From Marininema mesophilum (lineage in GTDB: Bacteria > Bacillota > Bacilli > Thermoactinomycetales > DSM-45169): a stretch of 64,000 nt of DNA. The notes under the pieces are model-generated. The model had not been told where the DNA came from and ran no database searches. It was given only the letters and a program-made list of their open reading frames with translations. The stretch is from NCBI RefSeq assembly GCF_900106775.1, contig NZ_FNNQ01000011.1:1-64000 (forward strand), written 5' to 3'. A program made the translations under genes and the position numbers. Positions 50,816 to 58,234 of this stretch are shown one piece after another (positions within the stretch are counted from its first letter, which is position 1; the number at the start of each line of letters is the position of its first letter).

Positions 50816-53020
50816 ATGGCGTATGAAGTGGGTGTTCTAATCAGTCGCCCTTTTTTTAAAGATTGCTTGCGAGGACGCTTTCTATTTGAATCCTTTGATC
50901 TTTATAAGACCCACGCCTACCGAGCGGGGATAGAGCCGGTGTTTTTTCGACTTAGTGATATTTCCTTTCAGGATCGTACGGTATGGGGAGTCGTTGGCAA
51001 GGGAGAAAGTTACGAACGCCGACGTGTTCCCCTGCCGGGGTTGATTCACAATCGAGTGAAACCTATGTTCGGGGATCTTGATCGTTGGTCTCGATTACGT
51101 GATCTGCCAGGAGTTACTTTATTTAATGAGGATAATCGGTTAGATAAATGGGTTGTCCATCGGATGTTGCGGGAGGATCCGGTAGTGAGCGAGCATTTAC
51201 CGGAGACTGCTCGGGCTAGCGTTTCAGCGATGAATGAATTGTTCCTTCGTCATAGGAGTCTCTATCTAAAACCCAGTAATAAGAGCCTGGGGATGGGAAT
51301 TCGACGGTTGGAACGACGAGGTGAGAAAGTCAATGTGATTCTTGCTGAGAGGCGAAAGCAATTCCTCCTTGAGCGTACCAGTTTGATGAACAAGCTGGAT
51401 CGATGGACCAGCGGAGGTAGCTATCTCCTACAACAAGGACTACGGCTGATCACTTATAACAATAAACCGGTGGATATCCGTGTATCGGTTCAGCGAGGCG
51501 CTGATGGAGAATGGGTAGTATCCGGTATGGTGGCGAAAGTAGGACCTGCTGGTGGAGTGACTACCAATGTTGCTTTAGGTGGGAAGGCTCACTTATTAGA
51601 CCCCATATTAAAAACATTAGGAAAAGATCTAGAAAAGACGCGGGAAGAAATTTCCCGGGTAACGATACGAGCGGCAGAAGTTCTTGCAAAATCAAATCCA
51701 GGTCTGGCGGATCTAGGACTCGATGTGGGAATTGATGACTTAGGGCGAGTCTGGATTATCGAGGTGAATGGACGCGATTTCCGAATTACCTTCCGCCAGG
51801 CAAAAGACTGGACGGCATGGTCCAATACCTTTGCTCGACCCATGCAGTATGCTGCCTTTCTCCTGGGTGACAAGCAGACGAAAGGTGTGCGAGTTGCATG
51901 GTTAACCCCTGGGACGTTATCGTTGACAGGAAAAGTGAGCGGCTCGGTAGAAACGGCGGTACGTGAAACTGCTACGCGAATAGGTGAAGAGATGCAGGTT
52001 TATCTCTTTGGTAAAGGGATGAACAGCATAGAAAACGTCCAGCCCATTGAGATAGACGATCGTAGTGGAAAGGAGTATCGGAATAAAATCATTACTCATC
52101 TGCGCCATATACAGCCCGATGTGATTCATGTGGAAAACCGGCCAAAAGCTGTCGCGGATGTTAGAAGGGCCTGCCCTCAAGCGAAGATATTATTGTATGC
52201 TCATTCGGAAAATTTTTTCCAACCTGCAGGGGTTAAGGATAAAGAGTTGGAGAAGACTCTTCGGCTTTGTGATCGTATCCTAACCAATAGTAACTATCTT
52301 AAAATGAAGCTAGCACAGCGATTCCCTAAAGTGGAGTCCCTGATGGAAGTTCTTCCACTCGGGGTTGATACGAAATTGTTCCCGGCGAGGAATACCCCAG
52401 AGGCCTTAGAGATTAGGAATCGAGCACGGAAGCGCATGGGGATCAAAAAAGATGAAAAGGTATTATTATTTCTGGGAAGGCTACTTCCGCAAAAAGGGCT
52501 TCACTATCTGATTAAGTCACTTTCTACTATCCAGGAGAAGCACCCAGAGGTTCGCTTGTTGATTGTTGGAGGAAGTCAATACGGGAAAAACATTGAGACA
52601 CCCTATGTGCGACTATTACATGATATCTCTCACGAGGGGTTGCCTATCACCTGGGTGCCATTCGTTCCCCATAATAAAGTGCCGACATTCTACGCTGTAG
52701 CAGATCTGTTAGTCATGCCTTCGATGGGCGAAGAGTCCTTTGGTTTAGTTAACTTAGAAGGGATGGCATCGGGATTACCTGTAGTATCTGTTCAAACAGG
52801 TGGGATCCCAGAAGTAGTGGATGATGGGGTAACTGGGGTGCTGATTCCTGGTAAAAAGCCAGTAAAGGAGATTGCTGAAGTGTGTAACGCTCTTTTGGAT
52901 GATCCCGAGCGTATGGAGGAGCTGGGATGTCGAGGAAGGGAAAGGGTGGAAAAGCAATTCACTTGGGAACAAACCGTTGAGCGTACAAAGGAATTATACA
53001 CCCAGCTCAATATTCGTTAA
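50816..53020 (+). CDS. Fusion of YheC/YheD-type ATP-grasp and GT4 glycosyltransferase
   Basis: 734 residues in two parts. Residues 1-345 match YheC/YheD, the endospore coat-associated ATP-grasp family: YEVGVLISRPFF, LYLKPSNKSLGMGIRRL, LLQQGLRLITYNNKPVDIRVSVQR and WIIEVNGRDFR. From about 355 to the end is a GT-B GT4 enzyme: VLLFLGRLLPQKGLHYLIKSL and EESFGLVNLEGMASGLPVVS (E-x7-E motif). CotSA, a GT4 protein, and YheC/D are spore coat proteins in B. subtilis, so a coat polymer or glycopeptide role is likely, though inferred. ATG 50816 has GAGGAGG about 9 bases before it. Confidence 0.85.
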   Translation: MAYEVGVLISRPFFKDCLRGRFLFESFDLYKTHAYRAGIEPVFFRLSDISFQDRTVWGVVGKGESYERRRVPLPGLIHNRVKPMFGDLDRWSRLRDLPGVTLFNEDNRLDKWVVHRMLREDPVVSEHLPETARASVSAMNELFLRHRSLYLKPSNKSLGMGIRRLERRGEKVNVILAERRKQFLLERTSLMNKLDRWTSGGSYLLQQGLRLITYNNKPVDIRVSVQRGADGEWVVSGMVAKVGPAGGVTTNVALGGKAHLLDPILKTLGKDLEKTREEISRVTIRAAEVLAKSNPGLADLGLDVGIDDLGRVWIIEVNGRDFRITFRQAKDWTAWSNTFARPMQYAAFLLGDKQTKGVRVAWLTPGTLSLTGKVSGSVETAVRETATRIGEEMQVYLFGKGMNSIENVQPIEIDDRSGKEYRNKIITHLRHIQPDVIHVENRPKAVADVRRACPQAKILLYAHSENFFQPAGVKDKELEKTLRLCDRILTNSNYLKMKLAQRFPKVESLMEVLPLGVDTKLFPARNTPEALEIRNRARKRMGIKKDEKVLLFLGRLLPQKGLHYLIKSLSTIQEKHPEVRLLIVGGSQYGKNIETPYVRLLHDISHEGLPITWVPFVPHNKVPTFYAVADLLVMPSMGEESFGLVNLEGMASGLPVVSVQTGGIPEVVDDGVTGVLIPGKKPVKEIAEVCNALLDDPERMEELGCRGRERVEKQFTWEQTVERTKELYTQLNIR

Positions 53021-53051
53021 AAAAGCGTTCCGTGATAGGGACGCTTTTTTT
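53018..53051 (+). terminator. Rho-independent terminator after the ATP-grasp/GT4 gene
   Basis: AAAAGCGTTCC (53021-53031)/GGACGCTTTT (from 53039), one-base bulge, with a long T run. Confidence 0.8.
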
Positions 53052-53101
53052 GTGTGTGGAAATGAAGTGAGCCGCACGCAAATATGGATAAATGAATTAT
53101 A

Positions 53102-53118
53102 TGTAAGGATAGTTGACG
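53102..53118. promoter_or_regulatory. Upstream GlnR/TnrA box of amtB
   Basis: TGTAAGGATAGTTGACG fits TGTNA-N7-TNACA with one mismatch (final base). Its centre is about 50 bp upstream of the expected transcription start, the position from which TnrA activates. Confidence 0.65.
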
Positions 53119-53124
53119 TAATTA

Positions 53125-53153
53125 TTGCAGAGTAGGAAATCCTGTGGTATCAT
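53125..53153 (+). promoter_or_regulatory. amtB promoter (sigma-A)
   Basis: TTGCAG (53125-53130), a 17-bp spacer and TATCAT (53148-53153), followed by a short leader before TTG 53206. Confidence 0.6.
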
Positions 53154-53166
53154 AGGTACCAATATA

Positions 53167-53183
53167 TGTGATATTATCTAACA
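53167..53183. promoter_or_regulatory. Downstream GlnR/TnrA box of amtB
   Basis: TGTGATATTATCTAACA fits TGTNA-N7-TNACA exactly and lies just downstream of the expected start point, where it would repress. Confidence 0.8.
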
Positions 53184-53205
53184 TAATAGAGAGGGAGGGA
53201 TTAGC

Positions 53206-54486
53206 TTGGACCAATTAACATTGTCCATTAACTCGGTTTGGGTAATGATTTGTGCTATCTTAGTCATTTTTATGCAAGCGGGCTTTGCTTTGTTGGAAGC
53301 AGGTTCTACCCGAATGAAAAATGCTGGTCACGTAGCTGGAAAGCAGATGCTTAGTTTCTCGATCTGTGCCCTCGCCTTTTGGGCGGTAGGGTACGGAGTT
53401 ACCTTTGGGAATGGAAACGCATTTGCTGGATTAGAGGGTTGGTTTCTTGATCTGCCAAAGGAGAAGGGTGCATTGCCATTGGAGATTACCTTCTTGTTCC
53501 AACTCTCCTTTGTAGCTGTCTCCCTGTCGATTGCGTGGGGGGGATTTGCTGAACGGGCAAAGTTAGGTGTCTATGTGATTTTCGGAGCGCTCTATACGAT
53601 GCTTATTTATCCATTGGTTGGCCATTGGATCTGGGGTGGCGGTTGGTTAAGTAAACTTGGTGCACAGGATTTTGCTGGTTCTACCGTGGTTCATCTCCAA
53701 GGTGGAATTGCAGCTTTAGTTGCGACTTTGCTCTTGGGTCCTCGTATTGGGAAGTTTAATTCCAATGGGACACCCAATGCTATTTTGGGGCATAACCAGG
53801 TCTATACGGTGCTTGGTACATTGATAATCTGGTTAGGTTGGTTTGGGTTTAACCCGGGAAGTACGTTAAGTGCCGAGGATGGATTCTTTGGCTATGTTGC
53901 ATTGACGACGAACTTAGCGGCGGCAGCAGGTGCTCTAGCAGCCCTTGGCACTGCACGTTTAGTCGTAGGGAAAGCAGATATCCCGATGATGCTAAACGGT
54001 GTGCTGGCAGGCTTAGTGGCCATTACCGCAGCTTGTGCCTTCGTGGAACCGTGGGCTGCAGTTTTAGTCGGTGTAATCGCTGGGTCCCTTACTGTATTTA
54101 CAGCTTTATATTTTGAACGCAAAGGAATTGACGATCCGATCTATGCCTTCTCGGTTCATGGGATCGCTGGGATTTGGGGAACATTATCGACTGGACTCTT
54201 TGCTTCTCCTCGATTAGTAGAAAAGACGGGGGTTGGAAAGGCAGGACTCTTCTATGGTGGTGGATTAGACCAGTTAGGTGTTCAGGCGGTAAGTATTCTT
54301 GCAGCTGGTATTTATGTGGCGATTGCCTCCTTTGTTATCCTATGGGTCCTGAAAAAGTGGATGGGATTACGAGTATCCGAAGAGGATGAAGTGATGGGCC
54401 TCGATCTTTCGGAGCATGGTTCCTATGGTTATCCGGAACAACTTGTGAATCCGACTACTCAAAAAATGGACAGTAGAGTTTCTTGA
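53206..54486 (+). CDS. amtB: Ammonium transporter
   Basis: 426 residues with about 11 membrane helices. Signatures: MQAGFALLEAGSTRMKN, the GGWLSKLGAQDFAGSTVVH stretch with the pore Asp/His, GWFGFNPGS and FSVHGIAGIWGTL (second pore His). The C-terminal tail has EHGSYGYPE, the PII-contact type motif. TTG 53206 follows GAGGGAGGGA. No glnK/PII gene is adjacent; a DUF294 protein follows instead. Confidence 0.96.
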   Translation: MDQLTLSINSVWVMICAILVIFMQAGFALLEAGSTRMKNAGHVAGKQMLSFSICALAFWAVGYGVTFGNGNAFAGLEGWFLDLPKEKGALPLEITFLFQLSFVAVSLSIAWGGFAERAKLGVYVIFGALYTMLIYPLVGHWIWGGGWLSKLGAQDFAGSTVVHLQGGIAALVATLLLGPRIGKFNSNGTPNAILGHNQVYTVLGTLIIWLGWFGFNPGSTLSAEDGFFGYVALTTNLAAAAGALAALGTARLVVGKADIPMMLNGVLAGLVAITAACAFVEPWAAVLVGVIAGSLTVFTALYFERKGIDDPIYAFSVHGIAGIWGTLSTGLFASPRLVEKTGVGKAGLFYGGGLDQLGVQAVSILAAGIYVAIASFVILWVLKKWMGLRVSEEDEVMGLDLSEHGSYGYPEQLVNPTTQKMDSRVS

Positions 54487-54494
54487 TCAATCAT

Positions 54495-54540
54495 GTTGAA
54501 AAGAGGCTGTAGCCAAACCGGCTAGCAGCCTCTTTTCAAC
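54495..54540 (+). terminator. Strong hairpin between amtB and the DUF294 gene
   Basis: 15-bp perfect arms GTTGAAAAGAGGCTG (54495-54509)/CAGCCTCTTTTCAAC (54526-54540) with an inner TAGCC/GGCTA stem. There is no T tract after it, so it may be a partial terminator or an mRNA processing/stability element. Confidence 0.6.
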
Positions 54541-54603
54541 GATGGCGCTGAAGGATATCCTATGGAGTGAGAATAAGTTTGGGCGGAGAAGGTGGTGAGA
54601 AGG

Positions 54604-55692
54604 GTGACCTACTCTTGGGAGACGGAAAGTAAGAGGTTACTGGCGGAAATTGAAAATGCGATGGATACCGATGAGTTGCGTGGGATCCATCGCAGATTGC
54701 CGGGATTAGCTGATCAGTTAGAGCAGACAGGGTACTTTCCAGTAGAAATTACGACACGAATGGCTATCTGGCATGATTCGATTTTCCGCAGGGTATTAGA
54801 ACTGGTAAAACAGAAATTGGAGGCAGAGAGGATTACGCCATTGCCTCAGTATTGCTGGTTAGTTTTGGGGAGTAATGGTAGGGGTGAGGCAACTTTTTGG
54901 ACGGACCAGGATAACGCCCTAATCTATGAAAAGGGCGAAATGTCATCCGCTGATGCGAAAGAGGTGGTCTCTCGATTGACAAAGGGGACAGTGGAAGGTC
55001 TTGCAGAAGCAGGTTATCCATTGTGTCAAGGCAATGTGATGGCGACCAACCCCCGTTGGCAGGGGTCATTGGATGATTGGAGTAAACGATTAAAAGAGTG
55101 GGTAGAGGATCCTCAATTAGATCATGCAAGGTATACCATGATCGCTTCGGATGCTCGGGCAGTGGCAGGGGATGAATCGTTATATAGACAGTGGCGTGAT
55201 CATTTTCAATCACTTCTAGCGAAAAATCCATCGGTGCTTGTTAAAGAATCCCAGCGTTCCAGTTATCGGCGGATTCCTCTCGGTCCCTTTTCTCGCCTCT
55301 ATACAGAGGTCCACGGTCCCTATGCAGGGAAAGTGGATATCAAAGAAGGGGGATACCTTCAGTTAGTGGAATCGATCCGGTTATGGTCATTACGTTTGAA
55401 TATTAAAGAAAGCTCCACGAAAGAACGTCTTAAAGGGGTTTCCGCTTGCTTGAATTGGCCGATAGAGAAGAAAGAGCAGGTTTGGGGAGCATTAGATACA
55501 TTTCTTTGGTGGCGGTTATCCATCCACGCAGGTTGGGAGGATGGACTGGTCAAAGAAGCGGATAATCACCTAGACCCTGATAAGTTGACGAAGAAAGAGC
55601 TAAGCCGGCTGAAAGGAGCGATGAGAATCGCTACCGCCCTGGGGAAAGAAGTACAGAAATACGGAGATGACTGGGATGATCCGGTTGCGTAA
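54604..55692 (+). CDS. DUF294 nucleotidyltransferase-like protein
   Basis: About 362 residues. The middle carries the GlnD-like nucleotidyltransferase motif GSNGRGEATFWTDQDNALIY (GSxxRxE...DxD), and the C-terminal 180 residues are the DUF294 substrate-binding-like helical domain. An N-terminal 90-residue helical region replaces the CBS pair often seen. These proteins resemble protein-PII uridylyltransferases but their target is unknown. Several GTG codons cluster at the start; GTG 54604 has the best-spaced GGAGAAGG (54585-54592), while GTG 54592 and 54595 are alternatives. Confidence 0.85.
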   Translation: MTYSWETESKRLLAEIENAMDTDELRGIHRRLPGLADQLEQTGYFPVEITTRMAIWHDSIFRRVLELVKQKLEAERITPLPQYCWLVLGSNGRGEATFWTDQDNALIYEKGEMSSADAKEVVSRLTKGTVEGLAEAGYPLCQGNVMATNPRWQGSLDDWSKRLKEWVEDPQLDHARYTMIASDARAVAGDESLYRQWRDHFQSLLAKNPSVLVKESQRSSYRRIPLGPFSRLYTEVHGPYAGKVDIKEGGYLQLVESIRLWSLRLNIKESSTKERLKGVSACLNWPIEKKEQVWGALDTFLWWRLSIHAGWEDGLVKEADNHLDPDKLTKKELSRLKGAMRIATALGKEVQKYGDDWDDPVA

Positions 55693-55712
55693 GCACAGGG
55701 GGATTGGGCGTT

Positions 55713-56438
55713 ATGAATTGGAATAATCCGCTGAGTGAATGGATGCGTAAACGGGGGGTAACCTTATCCGGGATGGCGAGGGAAGGAGATTTCCAACGAG
55801 AAGCCTTCATTCGTTCAACGATTCGTGATGCTAAGAATAGAGTCCATTTAGGGACACCCTTAATTGATATCCCCTTTACAGTCTTTGATTTGGAGACGAC
55901 AGGATTTCATCCGCAACAGGGAGACGAAATCCTGTCTATCGGAGCCATTCGCGTTATAAAGGGACGCGTGGAAGAAACGCCGCTATTTCATACCTATGTC
56001 CGTTTTGAAAGTGCCATCCCGTCGGAAATAACTACGTTGACAGGGATTACAAACATGGATACAGTGAATGCCCCCTCTTTAAAAGAGGCTCTTGCTGATT
56101 GGTTACGTTATATAGGGACATCCACCTTAGTTGCTTATGGCGCGAATCACGATACGGCATTTATTCAAGTTGGACTTAAGAAAACCTGGTCTTCTCGATT
56201 ACCTCATCGGGTCATTGACTGTTTGCAAATCGTCCGACTTCTCTATCCGGATTGGACCGATTACTCATTAGATGCCGCCTTGCATTTTCATGATATCCCT
56301 ATTGACGGACGTCATACAGCTGATGGAGATGCAAGGATGACTGCAGCTCTTTTGGTGAAGTTAATCAAGCGATGTAGTTATCATCAGATCCATACCCTTG
56401 AAGATTTATATGCTCGCTTAAGTCGTATGGTTAAGTAA
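55713..56438 (+). CDS. DnaQ-like 3'-5' exonuclease
   Basis: 241 residues. The exonuclease motifs are FDLETTGFHP (ExoI), the GANHDTAFI region (ExoII) and HTADGDARM (ExoIII-epsilon), so DEDDh residues are all present. A 60-residue N-terminal extension precedes them. Related DEDDh exonucleases are found beside DUF294 genes in several phyla. ATG 55713 is about 9 bases after GGGGGA. It follows the DUF294 gene by 20 bases, so both are one unit. Confidence 0.87.
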   Translation: MNWNNPLSEWMRKRGVTLSGMAREGDFQREAFIRSTIRDAKNRVHLGTPLIDIPFTVFDLETTGFHPQQGDEILSIGAIRVIKGRVEETPLFHTYVRFESAIPSEITTLTGITNMDTVNAPSLKEALADWLRYIGTSTLVAYGANHDTAFIQVGLKKTWSSRLPHRVIDCLQIVRLLYPDWTDYSLDAALHFHDIPIDGRHTADGDARMTAALLVKLIKRCSYHQIHTLEDLYARLSRMVK

Positions 56439-56470
56439 AATCAACCGAATGCCCATATGCTCTGTGGAAG

Positions 56471-56502
56471 AAAATCTAGATATTTTTATATCTAGATTTT
56501 TT
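56471..56502 (+). terminator. Rho-independent terminator after the exonuclease gene
   Basis: AAAATCTAGATAT (56471-56483)/ATATCTAGATTTT (56488-56500) plus TT. Confidence 0.75.
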
Positions 56503-56510
56503 AATACTGC

Positions 56511-56539
56511 TTGACAATTTGGAAAGGAAAATGTACATT
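56511..56539 (+). promoter_or_regulatory. Promoter of the TSUP-Rrf2 unit
   Basis: Perfect TTGACA (56511-56516), a 17-bp spacer and TACATT (56534-56539). A 10-bp palindrome GAGTTAACTC lies downstream (56561-56570). Confidence 0.75.
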
Positions 56540-56621
56540 ACAAAATATACTTAATCGGATGAGTTAACTCGGAATTGGGAGGGGTATCCTTCGTTCCTTG
56601 ATGTCATAAAATAAGTCACGT

Positions 56622-56650
56622 CACTGTAATCTTTACTAAAGCACTGTAAT
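56622..56650. repeat. Two CACTGTAAT direct repeats 20 bp apart in the TSUP leader
   Basis: CACTGTAAT occurs at 56622-56630 and 56642-56650, a period of exactly 20 bp (two helical turns), 45-73 bases before the TSUP start. It could be a tandem binding site, for example for the Rrf2 regulator encoded downstream. Confidence 0.45.
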
Positions 56651-56694
56651 TAGTTTGGTTAAACACATCATTTTGGGTTGGAGGGTACCTCATT

Positions 56695-57588
56695 GTGAAG
56701 AAGCTTATCGTCTTTGCCTTTATCGGGTTAGTTGCACAGCTCATTGATGGTTCTTTAGGAATGGCCTATGGGCTGACATCAACGTCGTTGCTACTCGTTT
56801 TTGGAATTTCTCCTGCTATTGCATCCGCTTCTGTTCATCTATCCGAGTTAGCAACTACTGCAGCATCAGGGATAGCTCACTTTCGTTTTGGCAACGTCGA
56901 TAAGCAAGTGGTTAAAACGCTGATTATTCCTGGTTCTATCGGTGCTTTTGTCGGTGCATGTTTCCTGAGCAATCTTCCAGGTGATCTTGTAAAGCCGTAT
57001 ATTTCAATCTTTTTGCTAGCGTTGGGTGTATACATCGTATATCGTTTTCTTTTTAATAGGGCGCAAACGAAGGCAACTCGGCAACCATACTCCAAACGTT
57101 TCCTCTATCCACTTGGGCTATTCGCAGGTTTTTTAGATGCTACAGGAGGAGGCGGATGGGGCCCCTTTACGACTCCAGTTTTGTTGAGCAGAACCAGTAT
57201 GGAGCCAAGAAAAGTGATTGGTTCAGTAGATACAAGTGAATTTGCCATTGCTTCAGCAGCGACCCTCGGATTTTTAATCTCCTTAGGTACAAGTGGATTT
57301 AACTGGCTATGGATTGGAGCATTAACCCTTGGGGGGATCATCGCTGCACCAATCGCTGCCTGGTTGGTAAAGGTTCTTCCTTCGTATTTGTTAGGAGTAC
57401 TCGTAGGTGGATTGATCATCTTTACCAACCTACGTAACTTGGTTGATGTTTCAAAGGGATTGGATTCTACAACAAAAACCTACATATATGCACTGGTTCT
57501 CTCTCTTTGGGCAGCATGTATCGCTTTTGCAGTCTGGAAAAAGTGGAATGAGGGCTCCTCTATTCATCAAGTTGAGAATGACGCATAG
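56695..57588 (+). CDS. TauE/SafE (TSUP) family sulfite/anion exporter
   Basis: 297 residues with about eight membrane helices. The family pattern is GLVAQLIDGSLGMAYG at the N-terminus and GFLDATGGGGWGPFTTP in the middle. TSUP members move sulfite, sulfolactate, thiosulfate or similar sulfur anions. GTG 56695 follows TTGGAGGG. An Rrf2 regulator gene comes 29 bases later. Confidence 0.9.
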   Translation: MKKLIVFAFIGLVAQLIDGSLGMAYGLTSTSLLLVFGISPAIASASVHLSELATTAASGIAHFRFGNVDKQVVKTLIIPGSIGAFVGACFLSNLPGDLVKPYISIFLLALGVYIVYRFLFNRAQTKATRQPYSKRFLYPLGLFAGFLDATGGGGWGPFTTPVLLSRTSMEPRKVIGSVDTSEFAIASAATLGFLISLGTSGFNWLWIGALTLGGIIAAPIAAWLVKVLPSYLLGVLVGGLIIFTNLRNLVDVSKGLDSTTKTYIYALVLSLWAACIAFAVWKKWNEGSSIHQVENDA

Positions 57589-57617
57589 TAGTAGGTAATA
57601 AATCCTCATGGAGTTGG

Positions 57618-58064
57618 ATGGTATTGAAAATATCCAGTCGAGGGGAATACGCACTACGAGCGCTTATTGTGTTAGGGTTGCAAGAGGAAAGAGTTCTGTC
57701 CATTGCGGAGGTTTCAGCTAAGACATTGGTTCCCCTTAGCTATTTGGAACAGATCTTGCTCCAGTTGAAGATGCTAGGCTACGTAAAGAGCAAGCGGGGC
57801 AAGTATGGGGGATACCGACTGAGTCAAGATCCTGATGAAATTGTGATTGGTCAGGTGATTCGTAGGTTAGAAGGTCCATTGGCGCCGATGGGTTGTGTCA
57901 GTGTGACAGCCTATGAATCCTGCCCTTTGGAAGAAGGGTGTCTATTAAAGCCCCTTTGGGCCTTGATTCGTGATGTTGTGGCCGATTTATTGGATCACAC
58001 AACGCTGAGTCATCTCTTAAATAATCAGTTGCCCCCACTAAAAAAGCCGGTTCATCCTGGATAA
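57618..58064 (+). CDS. Rrf2 family regulator with three-cysteine (Fe-S type) motif
   Basis: 148 residues. The winged HTH reads KISSRGEYALRALIVLGLQ ... YLEQILLQLKMLGYVKSKRGKYGGYRL. After it comes C-x8-C-x5-C (CVSVTAYESC, PLEEGC), the loop that binds an Fe-S cluster in IscR/NsrR-like Rrf2 proteins. CymR, the Bacillus cysteine regulator, usually lacks these cysteines. It probably senses sulfur, iron or NO/redox state and controls its neighbours. Confidence 0.88.
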   Translation: MVLKISSRGEYALRALIVLGLQEERVLSIAEVSAKTLVPLSYLEQILLQLKMLGYVKSKRGKYGGYRLSQDPDEIVIGQVIRRLEGPLAPMGCVSVTAYESCPLEEGCLLKPLWALIRDVVADLLDHTTLSHLLNNQLPPLKKPVHPG

Positions 58065-58086
58065 GGATGGGCTTTTTTAGTGGGGG
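58032..58086. terminator. Long perfect-stem terminator after the Rrf2 gene
   Basis: 17-bp perfect arms CCCCCACTAAAAAAGCC (58032-58048) and the complement (58070-58086), with an inner CATCC/GGATG. The A-run and T-run within the stem make it bidirectional. Confidence 0.8.
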
Positions 58087-58125
58087 ATATTTCATATGTT
58101 GTGTTGTCAATTGAACAGGTGCCTA

Positions 58126-58154
58126 TTCACTACTTTCGATAAACAACATAAGAT
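58126..58154 (+). promoter_or_regulatory. Candidate promoter of the HpaB-SBP56 unit
   Basis: TTCACT (58126-58131), a 17-bp spacer and TAAGAT (58149-58154). Confidence 0.45.
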
Positions 58155-58167
58155 ACGTTAGTTAGTA

Positions 58168-58190
58168 ATCTTGAGTGAATCACTCAAGAT
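58168..58190. promoter_or_regulatory. 10-3-10 perfect operator-like palindrome upstream of the HpaB-like gene
   Basis: ATCTTGAGTG (58168-58177), AAT, CACTCAAGAT (58181-58190). It lies just downstream of the expected transcription start, a typical repressor site. Confidence 0.6.
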
Positions 58191-58234
58191 AGTCGAGTAG
58201 GTGTCATAACATCCAATAAGGGGGTACCTCATCG

